A DNA stretch of 64,000 nt from AP-15 sp963738185 (GCA_963738185.1 CAVTVA010000001.1:558001-622000); one strand, 5' to 3'. Shown: positions 51,397-60,409, numbered from the stretch's first letter. Notes: generated by a model from the sequence alone, not told the origin. Program-made: numbers and translations.

Positions 51397-52812
51397 TCAG
51401 CCGAGCTGCCGCACATCGGTCAGCTTGCCGGTGACGGCGGCGGCGGCAGCCATCGCCGGGCCCATCAGGTGGGACTTCGCGTTCTTGCCCTGGCGGCCCT
51501 CGAAATTGCGGTTCGAGGTGGTGGCCACGCGCTCGCCATGCATCGCCTTGTCGTTGTTCATCGACATGCACATCGAACAGCCGGCGTCGCGCCATTCGAA
51601 CCCGGCTTCGAGGAAAATGCGGTCGAGCCCCTCCTCCTCGGCCTGGTGCTTGACGTGGCCCGAGCCCGGCACGACCAACGCAGTCACCCCATCGGCAACC
51701 CTGCGGCCCTTGGCGATCGCCGCGGCAGCGCGCAGATCCTCGATCCGGCTGTTGGTGCACGAGCCGATAAAGACGCGCTGCACCGGCACCTCGGTCAGAA
51801 GGGTGTTCGGCTTCAGCTGCATATACTGCAGCGCGCGCTCGATCGCGGCTCGCCGCAACGGGTCGTCGATCTGCGCCGGGTCGGGGACGCGGCCGGTGAC
51901 CGGTGCGGCTTGCTCGGGGTTGGTGCCCCAGGTGACGTGCGGTGCTATGTCCGCCGCGTCGAGATGCGCCTCCTTATTGTACTTCGCGTCGGGGTCGGAG
52001 GGCAGGGTGCGCCAGTCGCGGACCGCCGCTTCCCAGGCGGCGCCCTTCGGCGCGTAAGGCCGGCCCATGACATAGGCGATAGTCTTGTCGTCGGGTGCGA
52101 CAAGGCCGGCGCGCGCACCGGCTTCGATCGACATGTTGCAGACCGTCATCCGCCCTTCCATCGACATGTCGCGGAAGGTGCTGCCGGCATATTCGAAGAC
52201 ATGCCCGGTGCCCCCGGCGGTGCCGATCTTGGCGATGATCGCCAGGATCACATCCTTTGGGCTGACCCCGGTGCCGAGCCCGCCATTGACCTCGATCAGC
52301 ATGTTCTTGGCCGGAGCCTGGATCAGCGTCTGGGTCGCCAGCACATGCTCGACCTCCGAGGTGCCGATGCCAAAGGCGAGCGCCCCCATCGCGCCATGGG
52401 TCGCGGTGTGGCTGTCGCCGCACACGATCGTCATGCCCGGCTGGCTCAGCCCCTGCTCCGGCCCGATGATGTGGACGATGCCCTGGTCGATGCTGGTGAT
52501 CGGGAAATAGGGGACGCCGAATTCCTTCACATTGCGCTCGAGGGTATCGACCTGGAGCTTTGAGTCGGGTTCGTCGATGCCGGCGACGCCGGCGCTGCGG
52601 TTGGTGGTCGGGATGTTGTGATCGGCCACCGCCATCGTCGCATCCGGTCGGCGGACCTTGCGGCCGGCGAGCTTCAAGCCTTCGAACGCCTGCGGGCTGG
52701 TGACCTCGTGGACCAGATGCAGGTCGATGTAAATCAGGCAGGTGCCGTCGTCCTGGCGGTCGACGACATGGTTGTCCCAGATCTTGTCAAACAAGGTGCG
52801 CGGCGCAGCCAT
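51397..52812 (-). CDS. leuC: 3-isopropylmalate dehydratase large subunit
   Basis: [4Fe-4S] aconitase-family subunit. 471 residues: 'TLFDKIWDNHVVDRQDDGTC', 'HEVTSPQAFEGLKLAGRKVR', 'IVCGDSHTATHGAMGALAFG', and the cluster ligands in 'VFIGSCTNSRIEDLRAA' and 'WRDAGCSMCMSMNNDK'. ATG at 52810-52812 after 'ATCGGAGGACCGCAACC'; the longer frame to 53097 overlaps rplS and is not real. It starts 21 bp after rplS, linking leucine genes to the ribosomal cluster. Confidence 0.97.
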   Translation of the reverse strand: MAAPRTLFDKIWDNHVVDRQDDGTCLIYIDLHLVHEVTSPQAFEGLKLAGRKVRRPDATMAVADHNIPTTNRSAGVAGIDEPDSKLQVDTLERNVKEFGVPYFPITSIDQGIVHIIGPEQGLSQPGMTIVCGDSHTATHGAMGALAFGIGTSEVEHVLATQTLIQAPAKNMLIEVNGGLGTGVSPKDVILAIIAKIGTAGGTGHVFEYAGSTFRDMSMEGRMTVCNMSIEAGARAGLVAPDDKTIAYVMGRPYAPKGAAWEAAVRDWRTLPSDPDAKYNKEAHLDAADIAPHVTWGTNPEQAAPVTGRVPDPAQIDDPLRRAAIERALQYMQLKPNTLLTEVPVQRVFIGSCTNSRIEDLRAAAAIAKGRRVADGVTALVVPGSGHVKHQAEEEGLDRIFLEAGFEWRDAGCSMCMSMNNDKAMHGERVATTSNRNFEGRQGKNAKSHLMGPAMAAAAAVTGKLTDVRQLG

Positions 52813-52832
52813 GGTTGCGGTCCTCCGATCGA

Positions 52833-53246
52833 TCACTTGTTGCCGCCGGTCTTGGCCGGCGTCGGCGGGGTTCCGGGGCGCACGCTGTCGCGCGCGCGTT
52901 CGGCGATGCGGGCCCGCCGCCCGGTAAGGCCGCGCAGATAATAGAGCTTGGCCCGGCGCACCACGCCGCGGCGCACCACCTCGATCGCGGTGATCCGCGG
53001 CGAATGGAGCGGAAAGACGCGCTCGACGCCCTCGCCATACGAGATTTTGCGCAATGTGAAGTTGGCGTTGACGCCGCCGTTCTTGCGCGCGATGCACACC
53101 CCCTCAAAGGCCTGGATGCGTTCGCGCTCGCCCTCGACGACCTTGAGGCTGACGCGCACCGTATCGCCCGGCTCGAAGATCGGCACCGGCCGGCCGGCCG
53201 CCAGCTTCTCGACCTGATCGTGTTCCAATTGCTGCAGAAGGTTCAT
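52833..53246 (-). CDS. rplS: Ribosomal protein L19
   Basis: Large-subunit protein at the 30S/50S interface. 137 residues: 'LEHDQVEKLAAGRPVPIFEP', 'GDTVRVSLKVVEGERERIQA', 'FEGVCIARKNGG', 'FTLRKISYGEGVERVFPLHS' and 'VRRAKLYYLRGLTGRRARIA'. A short Pro/Thr/Lys tail follows the core. ATGA start overlaps the trmD stop (53243-53246). Confidence 0.98.
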   Translation of the reverse strand: MNLLQQLEHDQVEKLAAGRPVPIFEPGDTVRVSLKVVEGERERIQAFEGVCIARKNGGVNANFTLRKISYGEGVERVFPLHSPRITAIEVVRRGVVRRAKLYYLRGLTGRRARIAERARDSVRPGTPPTPAKTGGNK

Positions 53247-53980
53247 CGCTCGCCCTCTCGATTGCTATGATCCGCGCCTGTCGCGGCGTGACCCTGTGCT
53301 GCGCGATAGCGTTCCCACAAATCGGGGCGGCGTTCGCGGGTCAGCCGCTCGGCTTCGGCGCGGCGCCACCTGCGGATGCGCGCGTGGTCGCCCGAGACCA
53401 GCACCGGCGGCACCGCGCGGCCCTGCCACTGCTGCGGCCGGGTGTATTGCGGGTATTCGAGCAGCCCCTCGGCAAAGCTCTCCTCGGCCACCGCCGCGGC
53501 ATCTCCGACCACCCCCGGCAACAGCCGCACACAGGCGTCGATCACGGCAATCGCGGCCGGCTCGCCGCCCGACAGCACAAAGTCGCCGAGGCTCAATTCC
53601 TCGAGCGCACGAGCCTCAAGCACCCGCTCGTCGACGCCCTCGAAGCGGCCGCAGATCAGGGTAACTCCAAGGCCCGTCGCGAGCGCCGCCACCCGCCGCT
53701 GCTCGAGCCTGCGCCCGCGTGGCGAGAGCACGATCAGCGGCCCGACCCCGCCGCAACCCGCGACGGCCGCATCGAGCACATCGGGACGCATCACCATCCC
53801 CGGCCCGCCGCCATAAGGGGCATCATCGACCGAGCGGTGCTTATCGCGCGCAAAGTCGCGGATGTCCACCGTCTCGAGCCGCCATAGCCCGGCGCTCAGC
53901 GCCTTGCCGGCGAGCGAGTGGGCGAGCGGCCCCGGCAGCATCTCCGGGAAGATCGTCAGCACCGTCGCCCGCCAGCTCAT
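53243..53980 (-). CDS. trmD: tRNA (guanine-37-N1)-methyltransferase
   Basis: Makes m1G37 in tRNAs, preventing frameshifting. 245 residues: 'VLTIFPEMLPGPLAHSLAGK', 'DDAPYGGGPGMVMRPDVLDA', 'VTLICGRFEGVDERVLEARA' and the SAM-knot loop 'LGDFVLSGGEPAAIAVIDAC', then 'PQYTRPQQWQGRAVPPVLVS'. Starts ATGA overlapping rimM (53977-53980). Confidence 0.98.
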   Translation of the reverse strand: MSWRATVLTIFPEMLPGPLAHSLAGKALSAGLWRLETVDIRDFARDKHRSVDDAPYGGGPGMVMRPDVLDAAVAGCGGVGPLIVLSPRGRRLEQRRVAALATGLGVTLICGRFEGVDERVLEARALEELSLGDFVLSGGEPAAIAVIDACVRLLPGVVGDAAAVAEESFAEGLLEYPQYTRPQQWQGRAVPPVLVSGDHARIRRWRRAEAERLTRERRPDLWERYRAAQGHAATGADHSNREGER

Positions 53981-54663
53981 GCGTCTTCGGCGACAGTCGG
54001 CGAGGCGGCGACGTCATCGTCGATCAGGCCTGGGTCGATCAGGCCTGGGTCGATCAGGCCTGGGTCGATCAGGCCTGGCGGCGGCTCGACCACCAGCCGG
54101 CCGGCCTCAAGATCGACGATCGGGACGACCGCCCGGGTGAACGGCACCATCGCCGGCGGTGCACCGGGGCGGGCAATTTCGAGGGTGTCGCCGGCGCCGA
54201 AATCGTGCACGGCACGCACCTGCCCGAGCGGGGTCCCGTCGCCCAGCACCGCGGCGAGGCCGATCAGGTCGGCGTGGTAATACTCGTCCTCCGCCGGCGG
54301 CGGCAGCGCCGCGCGCGGCAGATAAAGGCGTAGGCCGCGCAGCTCCTCTGCGCGGTTGCGGTCCTCGACCCCCGGCAAGCGCGCGATCAGCACGCCCTTA
54401 GCGGCGCCGATCAGGCGCAATTCAAGGTGCCGACAGCCGGTCTGGTCGGCGAGCGGACCATAGGCGGCGACATCCTCGGGGCGCGCGGTAAAGCTTTTGA
54501 TCCGCACTGCCCCTCCAACCCCCTGCGGGCCGGTGACAATCCCGACGCAGACCCACTGCGAATGCCCCTCACCCCGACCCTGTCCCCGCTTGCGGGGAGA
54601 GGGAGGGGCCTGCGAAGCGGGAGGATGAGGGGCTGGCGATAAGGCTCGGCGATTGCGAAACAT
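53977..54663 (-). CDS. rimM: Ribosome maturation factor RimM with repeat-derived ends
   Basis: 30S assembly factor that binds S19. Core residues 35-200: 'VCVGIVTGPQGVGGAVRIKS', 'FTARPEDVAAYGPL', 'RAEELRGLRLYLPRAAL' and the PRC barrel 'EYYHADLIGLAAVLGDGTPL'. The only in-frame ATG is at 54661-54663. It makes the first 34 or so residues a translation of a dispersed palindromic repeat (54565-54632), so a non-standard start nearer the core is possible. The C-terminus contains GLIDP repeated four times from a 15-bp tandem repeat. Confidence 0.93.
   Translation of the reverse strand: MFRNRRALSPAPHPPASQAPPSPRKRGQGRGEGHSQWVCVGIVTGPQGVGGAVRIKSFTARPEDVAAYGPLADQTGCRHLELRLIGAAKGVLIARLPGVEDRNRAEELRGLRLYLPRAALPPPAEDEYYHADLIGLAAVLGDGTPLGQVRAVHDFGAGDTLEIARPGAPPAMVPFTRAVVPIVDLEAGRLVVEPPPGLIDPGLIDPGLIDPGLIDDDVAASPTVAEDA
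54021..54079. repeat. 15-bp tandem repeat inside rimM
   Basis: Unit CGATCAGGCCTGGGT present three times exactly (54021-54065) and a fourth time with a changed end. On the coding strand it gives GLIDP units at the RimM C-terminus. Being a multiple of three, copy-number change keeps the frame. Confidence 0.9.
54565..54632. repeat. Dispersed palindromic repeat at the rimM 5' end
   Basis: CCCCTCA...TGAGGGG ends, with an internal TCCCCGCTTGCGGGGA hairpin and 'GAGGGAGGGGCCTGCGAAGC'. This is a familiar alphaproteobacterial intergenic repeat type. Here it lies within the only open start of rimM. Confidence 0.7.
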
Positions 54664-54705
54664 CGCGGGAGCTCAAGCCTGAAATGCGATGACAGCGGTT
54701 GGCGC

Positions 54706-55065
54706 TCAGCCTCGGCCGGCGGCGGCTGCGGCCGCTTCAGCGGCGGCCTTCTGCCGCTCCTGCGCCTTGGACTTCGGCGCCGATTTGACCGGGGTGTCGC
54801 GCAGCGCCCGCTTCTCGATCAGCCCGGCCTCACCCAAAAATCGCGCCACCCGGTCGGTCGGCAGCGCGCCGACCCCGAGCCAATGCTGCACCCGCTCCGA
54901 TTTCAAGGTCACCCGATCGGGGTGCGAGCGATCGACCATCGGGTTGTAGGTGCCGACCCGCTCGATAAACCGGCCGTCGCGCGGGCTGCGCGAATCGGCG
55001 ATGACGATGCTGTAATAGGGCCGCTTTTTGGCGCCGCCGCGGGCCAGGCGTATTTTCAACGACAT
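54706..55065 (-). CDS. rpsP: Ribosomal protein S16
   Basis: Small-subunit protein. 119 residues: 'SLKIRLARGGAKKRPYYSIV', 'ADSRSPRDGRFIERVGTYNP', 'ERVQHWLGVGALPTDRVARF', then an Ala/Lys-rich extension (KAQERQKAAAEAAAAAAGRG) usual in alphaproteobacteria. It lies 15 bp after ffh and 42 bp before rimM. Confidence 0.98.
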   Translation of the reverse strand: MSLKIRLARGGAKKRPYYSIVIADSRSPRDGRFIERVGTYNPMVDRSHPDRVTLKSERVQHWLGVGALPTDRVARFLGEAGLIEKRALRDTPVKSAPKSKAQERQKAAAEAAAAAAGRG

Positions 55066-55080
55066 GCTGTCACCTTTATT

Positions 55081-56475
55081 CTACTGACGAAACGCGCCCG
55101 GCATCAGCCCGGCCAGGCCATGGCGCGCCACCCCCTTGGGACCCAGCTTCTTCATCTTTTTCATCATGTCGGCCATGTCCCGGTACTGCTTTAGGAGCCG
55201 GTTGATCTCCTGTACCGAGGTGCCTGAGCCGGTCGCGATCCGCCGCCGGCGCGAGCCGTTGAGCAGCATTGGGTTGCGCCGCTCGCGCTTGGTCATCGAC
55301 GAGATGATCGCCTCCTGGCGCTTGACGATGCCCTCATCGATATTGGCGTCGTCGAGCTGCTTCTTGAGCTTGCCGATGCCCGGCAGCATCGACAGCATGC
55401 CGCCCATTCCGCCCATGCGCCGGATCTGGCGCAGCTGGCCGGCGAGGTCGTCGAGGTCGAAATTGCCTTTGGCAATCTTGGCAGCGAGCTTTTCGGCTTC
55501 ATCGCGATCGACGGTTTCGGCGGCTTTTTCAACCAGAGTGACGACATCGCCCATGCCGAGGATGCGCCCGGCGATCCGCTCGGCGTGAAACGGCTCGAGC
55601 GCGCCGATCCGCTCGCCGGTGCCGATGAACACGATCGGCTTGCCGGTGATCGCGCGCATCGACAGGGCCGCACCGCCGCGCGCATCGCCATCGACCCGGG
55701 TCAAGACGATCCCGGTGACCCCGGCGCGCTCGCCAAACGCCTTGGCGACATTGACCGCGTCCTGACCGGTCATCGCATCGGCGACCAAGAGGGTCTGGTG
55801 CGGGTGCGCGGCCTCACGCACCGCGGCGACCTCGAGCATCAGCTCCTCATTGACGTGGAGCCGCCCGGCGGTATCGAAGATGACCACGTCATAGCCCTGG
55901 GCCCGCCCGGTATCGAGCGCGCGCCGGGTGATCGCCACTGGCTTTTCCCCGGGCACGACCGGCAGGCTGGCGACGCCGATCTGGCGGCCGAGCACGGCCA
56001 ATTGCTCCTGTGCCGCGGGGCGTTGCACATCGAGCGAAGCGAGCAGCACCTTTTTGCGCTCACGGCCTTTGAGGCGGTTGGCGATCTTGGCCGCGGTCGT
56101 GGTCTTGCCCGAGCCCTGCAGCCCGACCAGCATGACCCCGACCGGCGAGGGGGCGTTGAGGTCGAGCCCGCCTGCGCCGCTGTCTTCACCGGGGCGGGCG
56201 CCGCCGACTTCGCCGCCTAGCACCTCGACCAGGTGGTCGTGGACGATCTTGACCACCATCTGCGCCGGGGTGACCGAGCGCAGCACCTCCTGGCCGAGCG
56301 CCTTTTCACGCACCGCGGAGACAAAATCGCGCACCACCGGCAGCGCCACATCGGCTTCGAGCAGGGCGACGCGGATCTCGCGCAACGCGGTCCCGACATC
56401 GTCCTCGCTCAGGGCCCCGTGGCGGCGCAGCCGGTCGAAGACCTCGCCGAGGCGATCGGTCAGATTGTCGAACAT
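55081..56475 (-). CDS. ffh: Signal recognition particle protein Ffh
   Basis: SRP54 GTPase that targets membrane proteins co-translationally. 464 residues: N domain 'MFDNLTDRLGEVFDRLRRHG', G domain with 'VGVMLVGLQGSGKTTTAAKI', 'DVVIFDTAGRLHVNEELMLE', 'VLTRVDGDARGGAALSM', and the Met-rich M domain ('MGGMGGMLSMLPGIG', 'DMADMMKKMKKLG'). ATG at 56473-56475; the extra upstream 17 codons are unsupported. First gene of the ffh-rpsP-rimM-trmD-rplS-leuCDB run. Confidence 0.98.
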   Translation of the reverse strand: MFDNLTDRLGEVFDRLRRHGALSEDDVGTALREIRVALLEADVALPVVRDFVSAVREKALGQEVLRSVTPAQMVVKIVHDHLVEVLGGEVGGARPGEDSGAGGLDLNAPSPVGVMLVGLQGSGKTTTAAKIANRLKGRERKKVLLASLDVQRPAAQEQLAVLGRQIGVASLPVVPGEKPVAITRRALDTGRAQGYDVVIFDTAGRLHVNEELMLEVAAVREAAHPHQTLLVADAMTGQDAVNVAKAFGERAGVTGIVLTRVDGDARGGAALSMRAITGKPIVFIGTGERIGALEPFHAERIAGRILGMGDVVTLVEKAAETVDRDEAEKLAAKIAKGNFDLDDLAGQLRQIRRMGGMGGMLSMLPGIGKLKKQLDDANIDEGIVKRQEAIISSMTKRERRNPMLLNGSRRRRIATGSGTSVQEINRLLKQYRDMADMMKKMKKLGPKGVARHGLAGLMPGAFRQ

Positions 56476-56588
56476 GCGAATTCCCGCACGATGGTTCTCT
56501 AGACGCAGAGCGCCAGTGCGCGACACTCGCGGACTGGCGAACCGGATTGGCCCGGAGATTGCCGCCGCTCTCGCGCGGACGGCATCGC

Positions 56589-56617
56589 ACCCTAGTCTCG
56601 GGCCGGACGCCTGTCAA
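56589..56617 (-). promoter_or_regulatory. Sigma-70-like promoter for the ffh operon
   Basis: Minus strand TTGACA (56612-56617), 17 bp spacer, TAGGGT (56589-56594). The -35 is a perfect consensus match and spacing is ideal; the -10 is weak. It lies about 114 bp upstream of the ffh ATG. The remaining 56476-56969 gap shows no gene; it also carries the start region of the divergent LuxR-type regulator. Confidence 0.5.
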
Positions 56618-56969
56618 TTGCACGGCGGCCCCGGAGCCGGAGCTTCGGCCGGCGGACCCGGCGGGTATCGCCAAGCGCCCCGGGGAACTCGCGAGGTCGG
56701 TAGTTTGCCTCCCCAGTTAAATCACAATTACGCGAACGGGGCTCTGGACAGATGGCGTTCGGACATAATAGTTTTGTCGTAAGCAGCGATGGGCCTGGGC
56801 GAACGTCCATCAAAAAGCGAAACAGCACGCTCAGGCGCAATTATCGGCGGGACCGAGCCCTCGCCTTTTGGTTGAGAACCGGTCTGCCGACAGGAACAGG
56901 TTTCGCGGGCGTCCGCGCAGGCGGTCCGGCGCGGGCTCCTGCACCCCTCTGCGGGTGGGAGGAGTTGCT

Positions 56970-57725
56970 GTGGAGGCGAGCGTCGCGCCAGGTCTGGCGG
57001 TCGCGCACGGCCGTGGCAGCCAGGTCGGTCTCGTGGTCGTGTGGGAAGTGCGCTATCTCGGCGAGGTGCTGGCCGAGACGCTCGAGCGCGATCCCCTGGT
57101 CTCGGTCCTCAGGGTATGCACCGAGCTCTCGGAGGCCGTCGCGCTCAGCACCGGGCTGCGGGCCGATATCGTCTTGCTGGACGCGAGGATCTCCGAGGGC
57201 GCCGCCGCCGTCAGACGCGCGCTCGACATCGCACCCGATATGCGCATCATTGCCTGCTCGGTCAGGGAGACCGAAGAGGAAATCATCGGCTGGGCCGAAG
57301 CGGGCGTCATCGGCTACATCCCGAGAACCGCCGCGATGGCCGATTTCGTGCGCCTGATCTTGGACATCCACAATGGCGTGCAGGTCTCCTCCGGCCGGGT
57401 GGTCACCGGGCTGATGCGCCGCATCGCGCTGACCGCGAGCCGGCGCCCGAACCACGAGACCGCGCTGCCGACGCCGATGCTGACCAAGCGCGAGCGGCAG
57501 ACCGCCGAGTTGATCAGAAGCGGGCTCAGCGACAAAGAGATCGCCCGGCAGTTGAACATTAGCCTGGCGACGACAAAATCGCATGTGCACAATCTGCTCG
57601 GCAAGCTTCACGCCCAGCGTCGCAGCCAAGTGGCGGAATGGCTGCGGCGGCACGAGCCCCGGCCCGGTGCGGGGTTGATTCGGCCGCCATCTGAAGCGCA
57701 GCGCAGCGGCGCCGGAGCCCTCTGA
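56970..57725 (+). CDS. LuxR/NarL-type regulator with a degenerate receiver domain
   Basis: 251 residues. The N-terminal receiver-like part keeps the phospho-site strand 'RADIVLLDARISEGAAAVRR' (Asp) and 'RIIACSVRETEEEIIGWAEA'. Where the acidic pair should be, it has 'GLVVVWEVRYLGEVLAETLE' with no Asp-Asp. The C-terminal LuxR helix-turn-helix is intact: 'LTKRERQTAELIRSGLSDKE', 'IARQLNISLATTKSHVHNLL'. It may signal without phosphorylation. Starts at GTG 56970 behind 'GGGTGGGAGGAGTTGCT'. Divergent from ffh; no kinase nearby. Confidence 0.82.
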   Translation: MEASVAPGLAVAHGRGSQVGLVVVWEVRYLGEVLAETLERDPLVSVLRVCTELSEAVALSTGLRADIVLLDARISEGAAAVRRALDIAPDMRIIACSVRETEEEIIGWAEAGVIGYIPRTAAMADFVRLILDIHNGVQVSSGRVVTGLMRRIALTASRRPNHETALPTPMLTKRERQTAELIRSGLSDKEIARQLNISLATTKSHVHNLLGKLHAQRRSQVAEWLRRHEPRPGAGLIRPPSEAQRSGAGAL

Positions 57726-57803
57726 TCACGGTCCAGGGCTTCTTGCCAGATCGGCCGTGATAGCCCCGGTCGAGTGTTGTGAGCGCTGGCGGCGCTGCGA
57801 GCA

Positions 57804-58277
57804 TCAGATGCCGCTGCGGTCGCGGGCGATTTCGGCCTGTGCGACCCGCGGCGGGATCACCCAGGCGTAGAACGCGTCGCGCTGAAAGCTCCGCGACGCG
57901 CTGTTATCGCTCCCCCAGCTGACCAGAGAGACGATCTTGACATAGAGCTGCTGGCCGGGGGCGAGGTCGACATTTCTGTCCTGGTTGAAGTCGCGGGCGA
58001 AGCTGACCGGCGCGATGTGATAACGCCCGGGCGGAACGTCACGGTAAACCACCCTGCCATTGGCGACCGAGGCGAAATAGCGGCCGTTCACATCGACATT
58101 CGCAAGGTTGAGGCTCTCGGAGGGCTCCCAGGCGCGGTAGAGCCAAATCCGGGCCTGCCCCGGCGGGACCGGGGCTTGGGCCAGCGGCGGCGACGCGGCG
58201 CAGCCCGCGGTAAGCAGCACTGCTGCGGCCGCAGGCCCGCTCCACCATCGCGACCGTGAACGGGGGTTCGCCGCCAT
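57804..58277 (-). CDS. DUF2846-type lipoprotein
   Basis: 157 residues. Lipoprotein signal: 'WWSGPAAAAVLLTAGCAASP' with lipobox LTAGC. The mature part has 'RIWLYRAWEPSESLNLANVD', 'VNGRYFASVANGRVVYRDVP' and 'PGRYHIAPVSFARDF', matching the DUF2846 pattern of small envelope proteins that carry a Gly-Pro-Gly-like turn. The start ATG at 58275-58277 has 'CCGGAGGAGGTCG'. Upstream open frame to 58589 is repeat-containing and unlikely. Likely anchored in a membrane; role unknown. Confidence 0.75.
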   Translation of the reverse strand: MAANPRSRSRWWSGPAAAAVLLTAGCAASPPLAQAPVPPGQARIWLYRAWEPSESLNLANVDVNGRYFASVANGRVVYRDVPPGRYHIAPVSFARDFNQDRNVDLAPGQQLYVKIVSLVSWGSDNSASRSFQRDAFYAWVIPPRVAQAEIARDRSGI

Positions 58278-58760
58278 CGACCTCCTCCGGCATGTTTGAG
58301 TTGCGCCCGGCTTTTTTGGGTTGTGCTCGGCGCTTGGGTTGTGCTCGGCGCGGCCGGCATCACTGCACGGCCAGGTGGCGCTCACGTAGATTTGTTGGCG
58401 CCGGATTGCGTGATCAAGTGCGCGGCTGATGAAAGCCGCCGTCCGCCGCCCGGCGCCGCAACCCGTCCTGGCCGGCTCTTTCTCGTTTTCGGTGTGTGGC
58501 ATTTTTGACGCAGAGTTGCGTATACGACAGTTTCGCGCTCGTCCGCCGAACCCGACGATGATCCAGGGCGCACTCCCAACTCCATCCACGCTATCAGCGA
58601 ATTCAAGGTTTTAATGGCGAACGATCTAAATCGTCCCGGATTAAGGTCTAATTCGTTCCTACACCTTAACTCAATCTAACGATGGATGGCACCGAGAGGC
58701 CGCACTCGGTCAACATCAACCTGTGATTTAGGAGCTCGGTTACCGGGGGAGCGGCTAACG
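58278..58760. other. Intergenic region with tandem 18-bp repeat and porin leader
   Basis: Between the divergent lipoprotein and porin genes. Holds a perfect 18-bp tandem duplication (TTGGGTTGTGCTCGGCGC at 58316-58333 and 58334-58351), an AT-richer part at about 58600-58680 that fits a promoter, and an 80-bp porin leader (58681-58760) that is repeated before porin copy 2 at 61842-61921. No gene seen. Confidence 0.6.
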
Positions 58761-60409
58761 ATGATTAGAACGCAGGGTATCGGGACATTTGCGGCGATCG
58801 GCGGCTTGGCCGCCACGATCGTCATGCTGGCGGGGTTTCCCACCGCCAAGGCAGACGAGCTGGCGGATCTGCGCGCCAACCAGCAGCTGCTTCAGCAGCG
58901 CATCGACCAGCTGGCGCAGGCTCAGGCGCAGGCTTTGCCGGAAACGAAAGCCTATCCCGGCCTGCCGGGCGCCATGGGCACGGCGCCAATCCCGGGGCAG
59001 GCGCTGGCCGGCGGCAGCTTCCCGCGGTCGTTCCTGATCCCGGGCACCGACACCTCGATCCGGGTCGGCGGCTTTGTCGATATCACCGCCCTCGATTTTC
59101 TGCAGGGCGGCGGCAATGTGCCGGGCAGCAACAACTCGTCCAACTCCGGGCAAAACGGCAACCTGCATTCGATGCCGGTCGGCGAAGCCTTTATCCCCGG
59201 CGTCGGCGTAGTCCCGCAGTCGAAGGCGCACTCGAAGGGCAACGGGGTGTTCGTATTCAGCCCGCAGCAGTCGCGGATCAACGTCGAGACCCGCACCCCG
59301 ACCGCCTGGGGCGAGTCGCGGACGTTCTTCGAATTCGACTGGTCGGGCTGCAACAATTATAGCTGCCAAGCCTTGCAGCAGGGTGGCGGCAACAGCATGC
59401 TGCCGCGGCTCGAGATACGCCTACGGCACCTTGGGCGGGCTTGCTCGCCGGCCAGGCGCTGTCAAACTTCTCCGATGCCGACGCCGACACCGAATCGATG
59501 GAGTTCGGCGGCACCGAAGGGTCGACCGGTGGTAATCGTATCCCGCAGGTGCGCTACACGCTCCCCGGCCCGTACGGCAGCGCCTTCTCGGTGTCGGCGG
59601 AACAGCCGGTGACTTCGGTCATCGACGCCAGGCGGCAACATGACTTCGGACCGGCCACCGACGGGCTGACCGGCACGACCGGCTCGCCGCCGGCCGGGGT
59701 GATCACCGCGATCTGCAACGGCCATCCTTGCACCGGCGCCGGCGGGGCGCAGGTCAACCCGGCCAAGCAGACTGCGCCCGATCTGACCATTGCCAATTAT
59801 TGGTCGCAGCCCTGGGGGCATGTCGACTTTGCCGGGATCATGACACTTTCCCGATGTCGAGGACGGCACCTACATCAACCGCCATTTTATCGGTTACGGC
59901 GGGCATTTCTCCGGCGACGTGCATCCGCAACTGGTTCGGCTACACGAAGGATGACTTCCTGTTCAGCGGCATCGCCGGCGTCGATATCGGCAACCGTCTC
60001 TCCGGCGGCGAAAGCACGCTGTTCGATCTGGCGAGCAACTTCACCGTCACCACCGCCTGCGCGACGCCAAGGCCCGGCTGCACCGGCGGGATGGCGGCGT
60101 CCAACATCATCTTTAAGCCGATCTTCGGGTACAGCGCGCAGGGCGGCTATCAGCATTGGTGGACCTCGAACCTGCGCTCGACGGTCGCCATCGGCGTGTC
60201 GCAGCAGGACGTCTCCTCGCAGCTGATCGGGCCGTTTCGAAGCCAACTCGACGAACAAGCAGCTGTGGAACACCTTTGTCAACCTGGTGTGGAACCCGGT
60301 CGCGTTCATCACCACCGGCGTCGAATACATGTACGGCAAGCGCGTCGTCGTGTCGGGCGCCAGAGGCCAGGAGCAGGTGCTGATCGGCAAGTGGCGCGTG
60401 GCCTTCTAG
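58761..60409 (+). pseudogene. DcaP-like outer-membrane porin, copy 1 (at least five one-base insertions)
   Basis: Collinear with the intact copy at 61922-63592. Signal peptide 'AAIGGLAATIVMLAGFPTAK', coiled coil 'ELADLRANQQLLQQRIDQLA', then barrel segments such as 'TSIRVGGFVDITALDF' and 'WGESRTFFEFDWSGCNNY'. The frame breaks near 59412, 59440, 59845, 59931 and 60237. At each point deleting one base restores homology (for example 'RYAYGTLGGLLAGQALSNF', 'FPDVEDGTYINRHFIGYGG', 'EYMYGKRVVVSGARGQ'). The TAG is at 60407-60409. Either a real pseudogene beside its working duplicate or a poorly resolved repeat in the assembly. Confidence 0.85.

Noticed and set aside
58315..58352. Possible short CRISPR-like array
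   Set aside because: Only two adjacent 18-bp units with no spacer; it is a simple tandem duplication.
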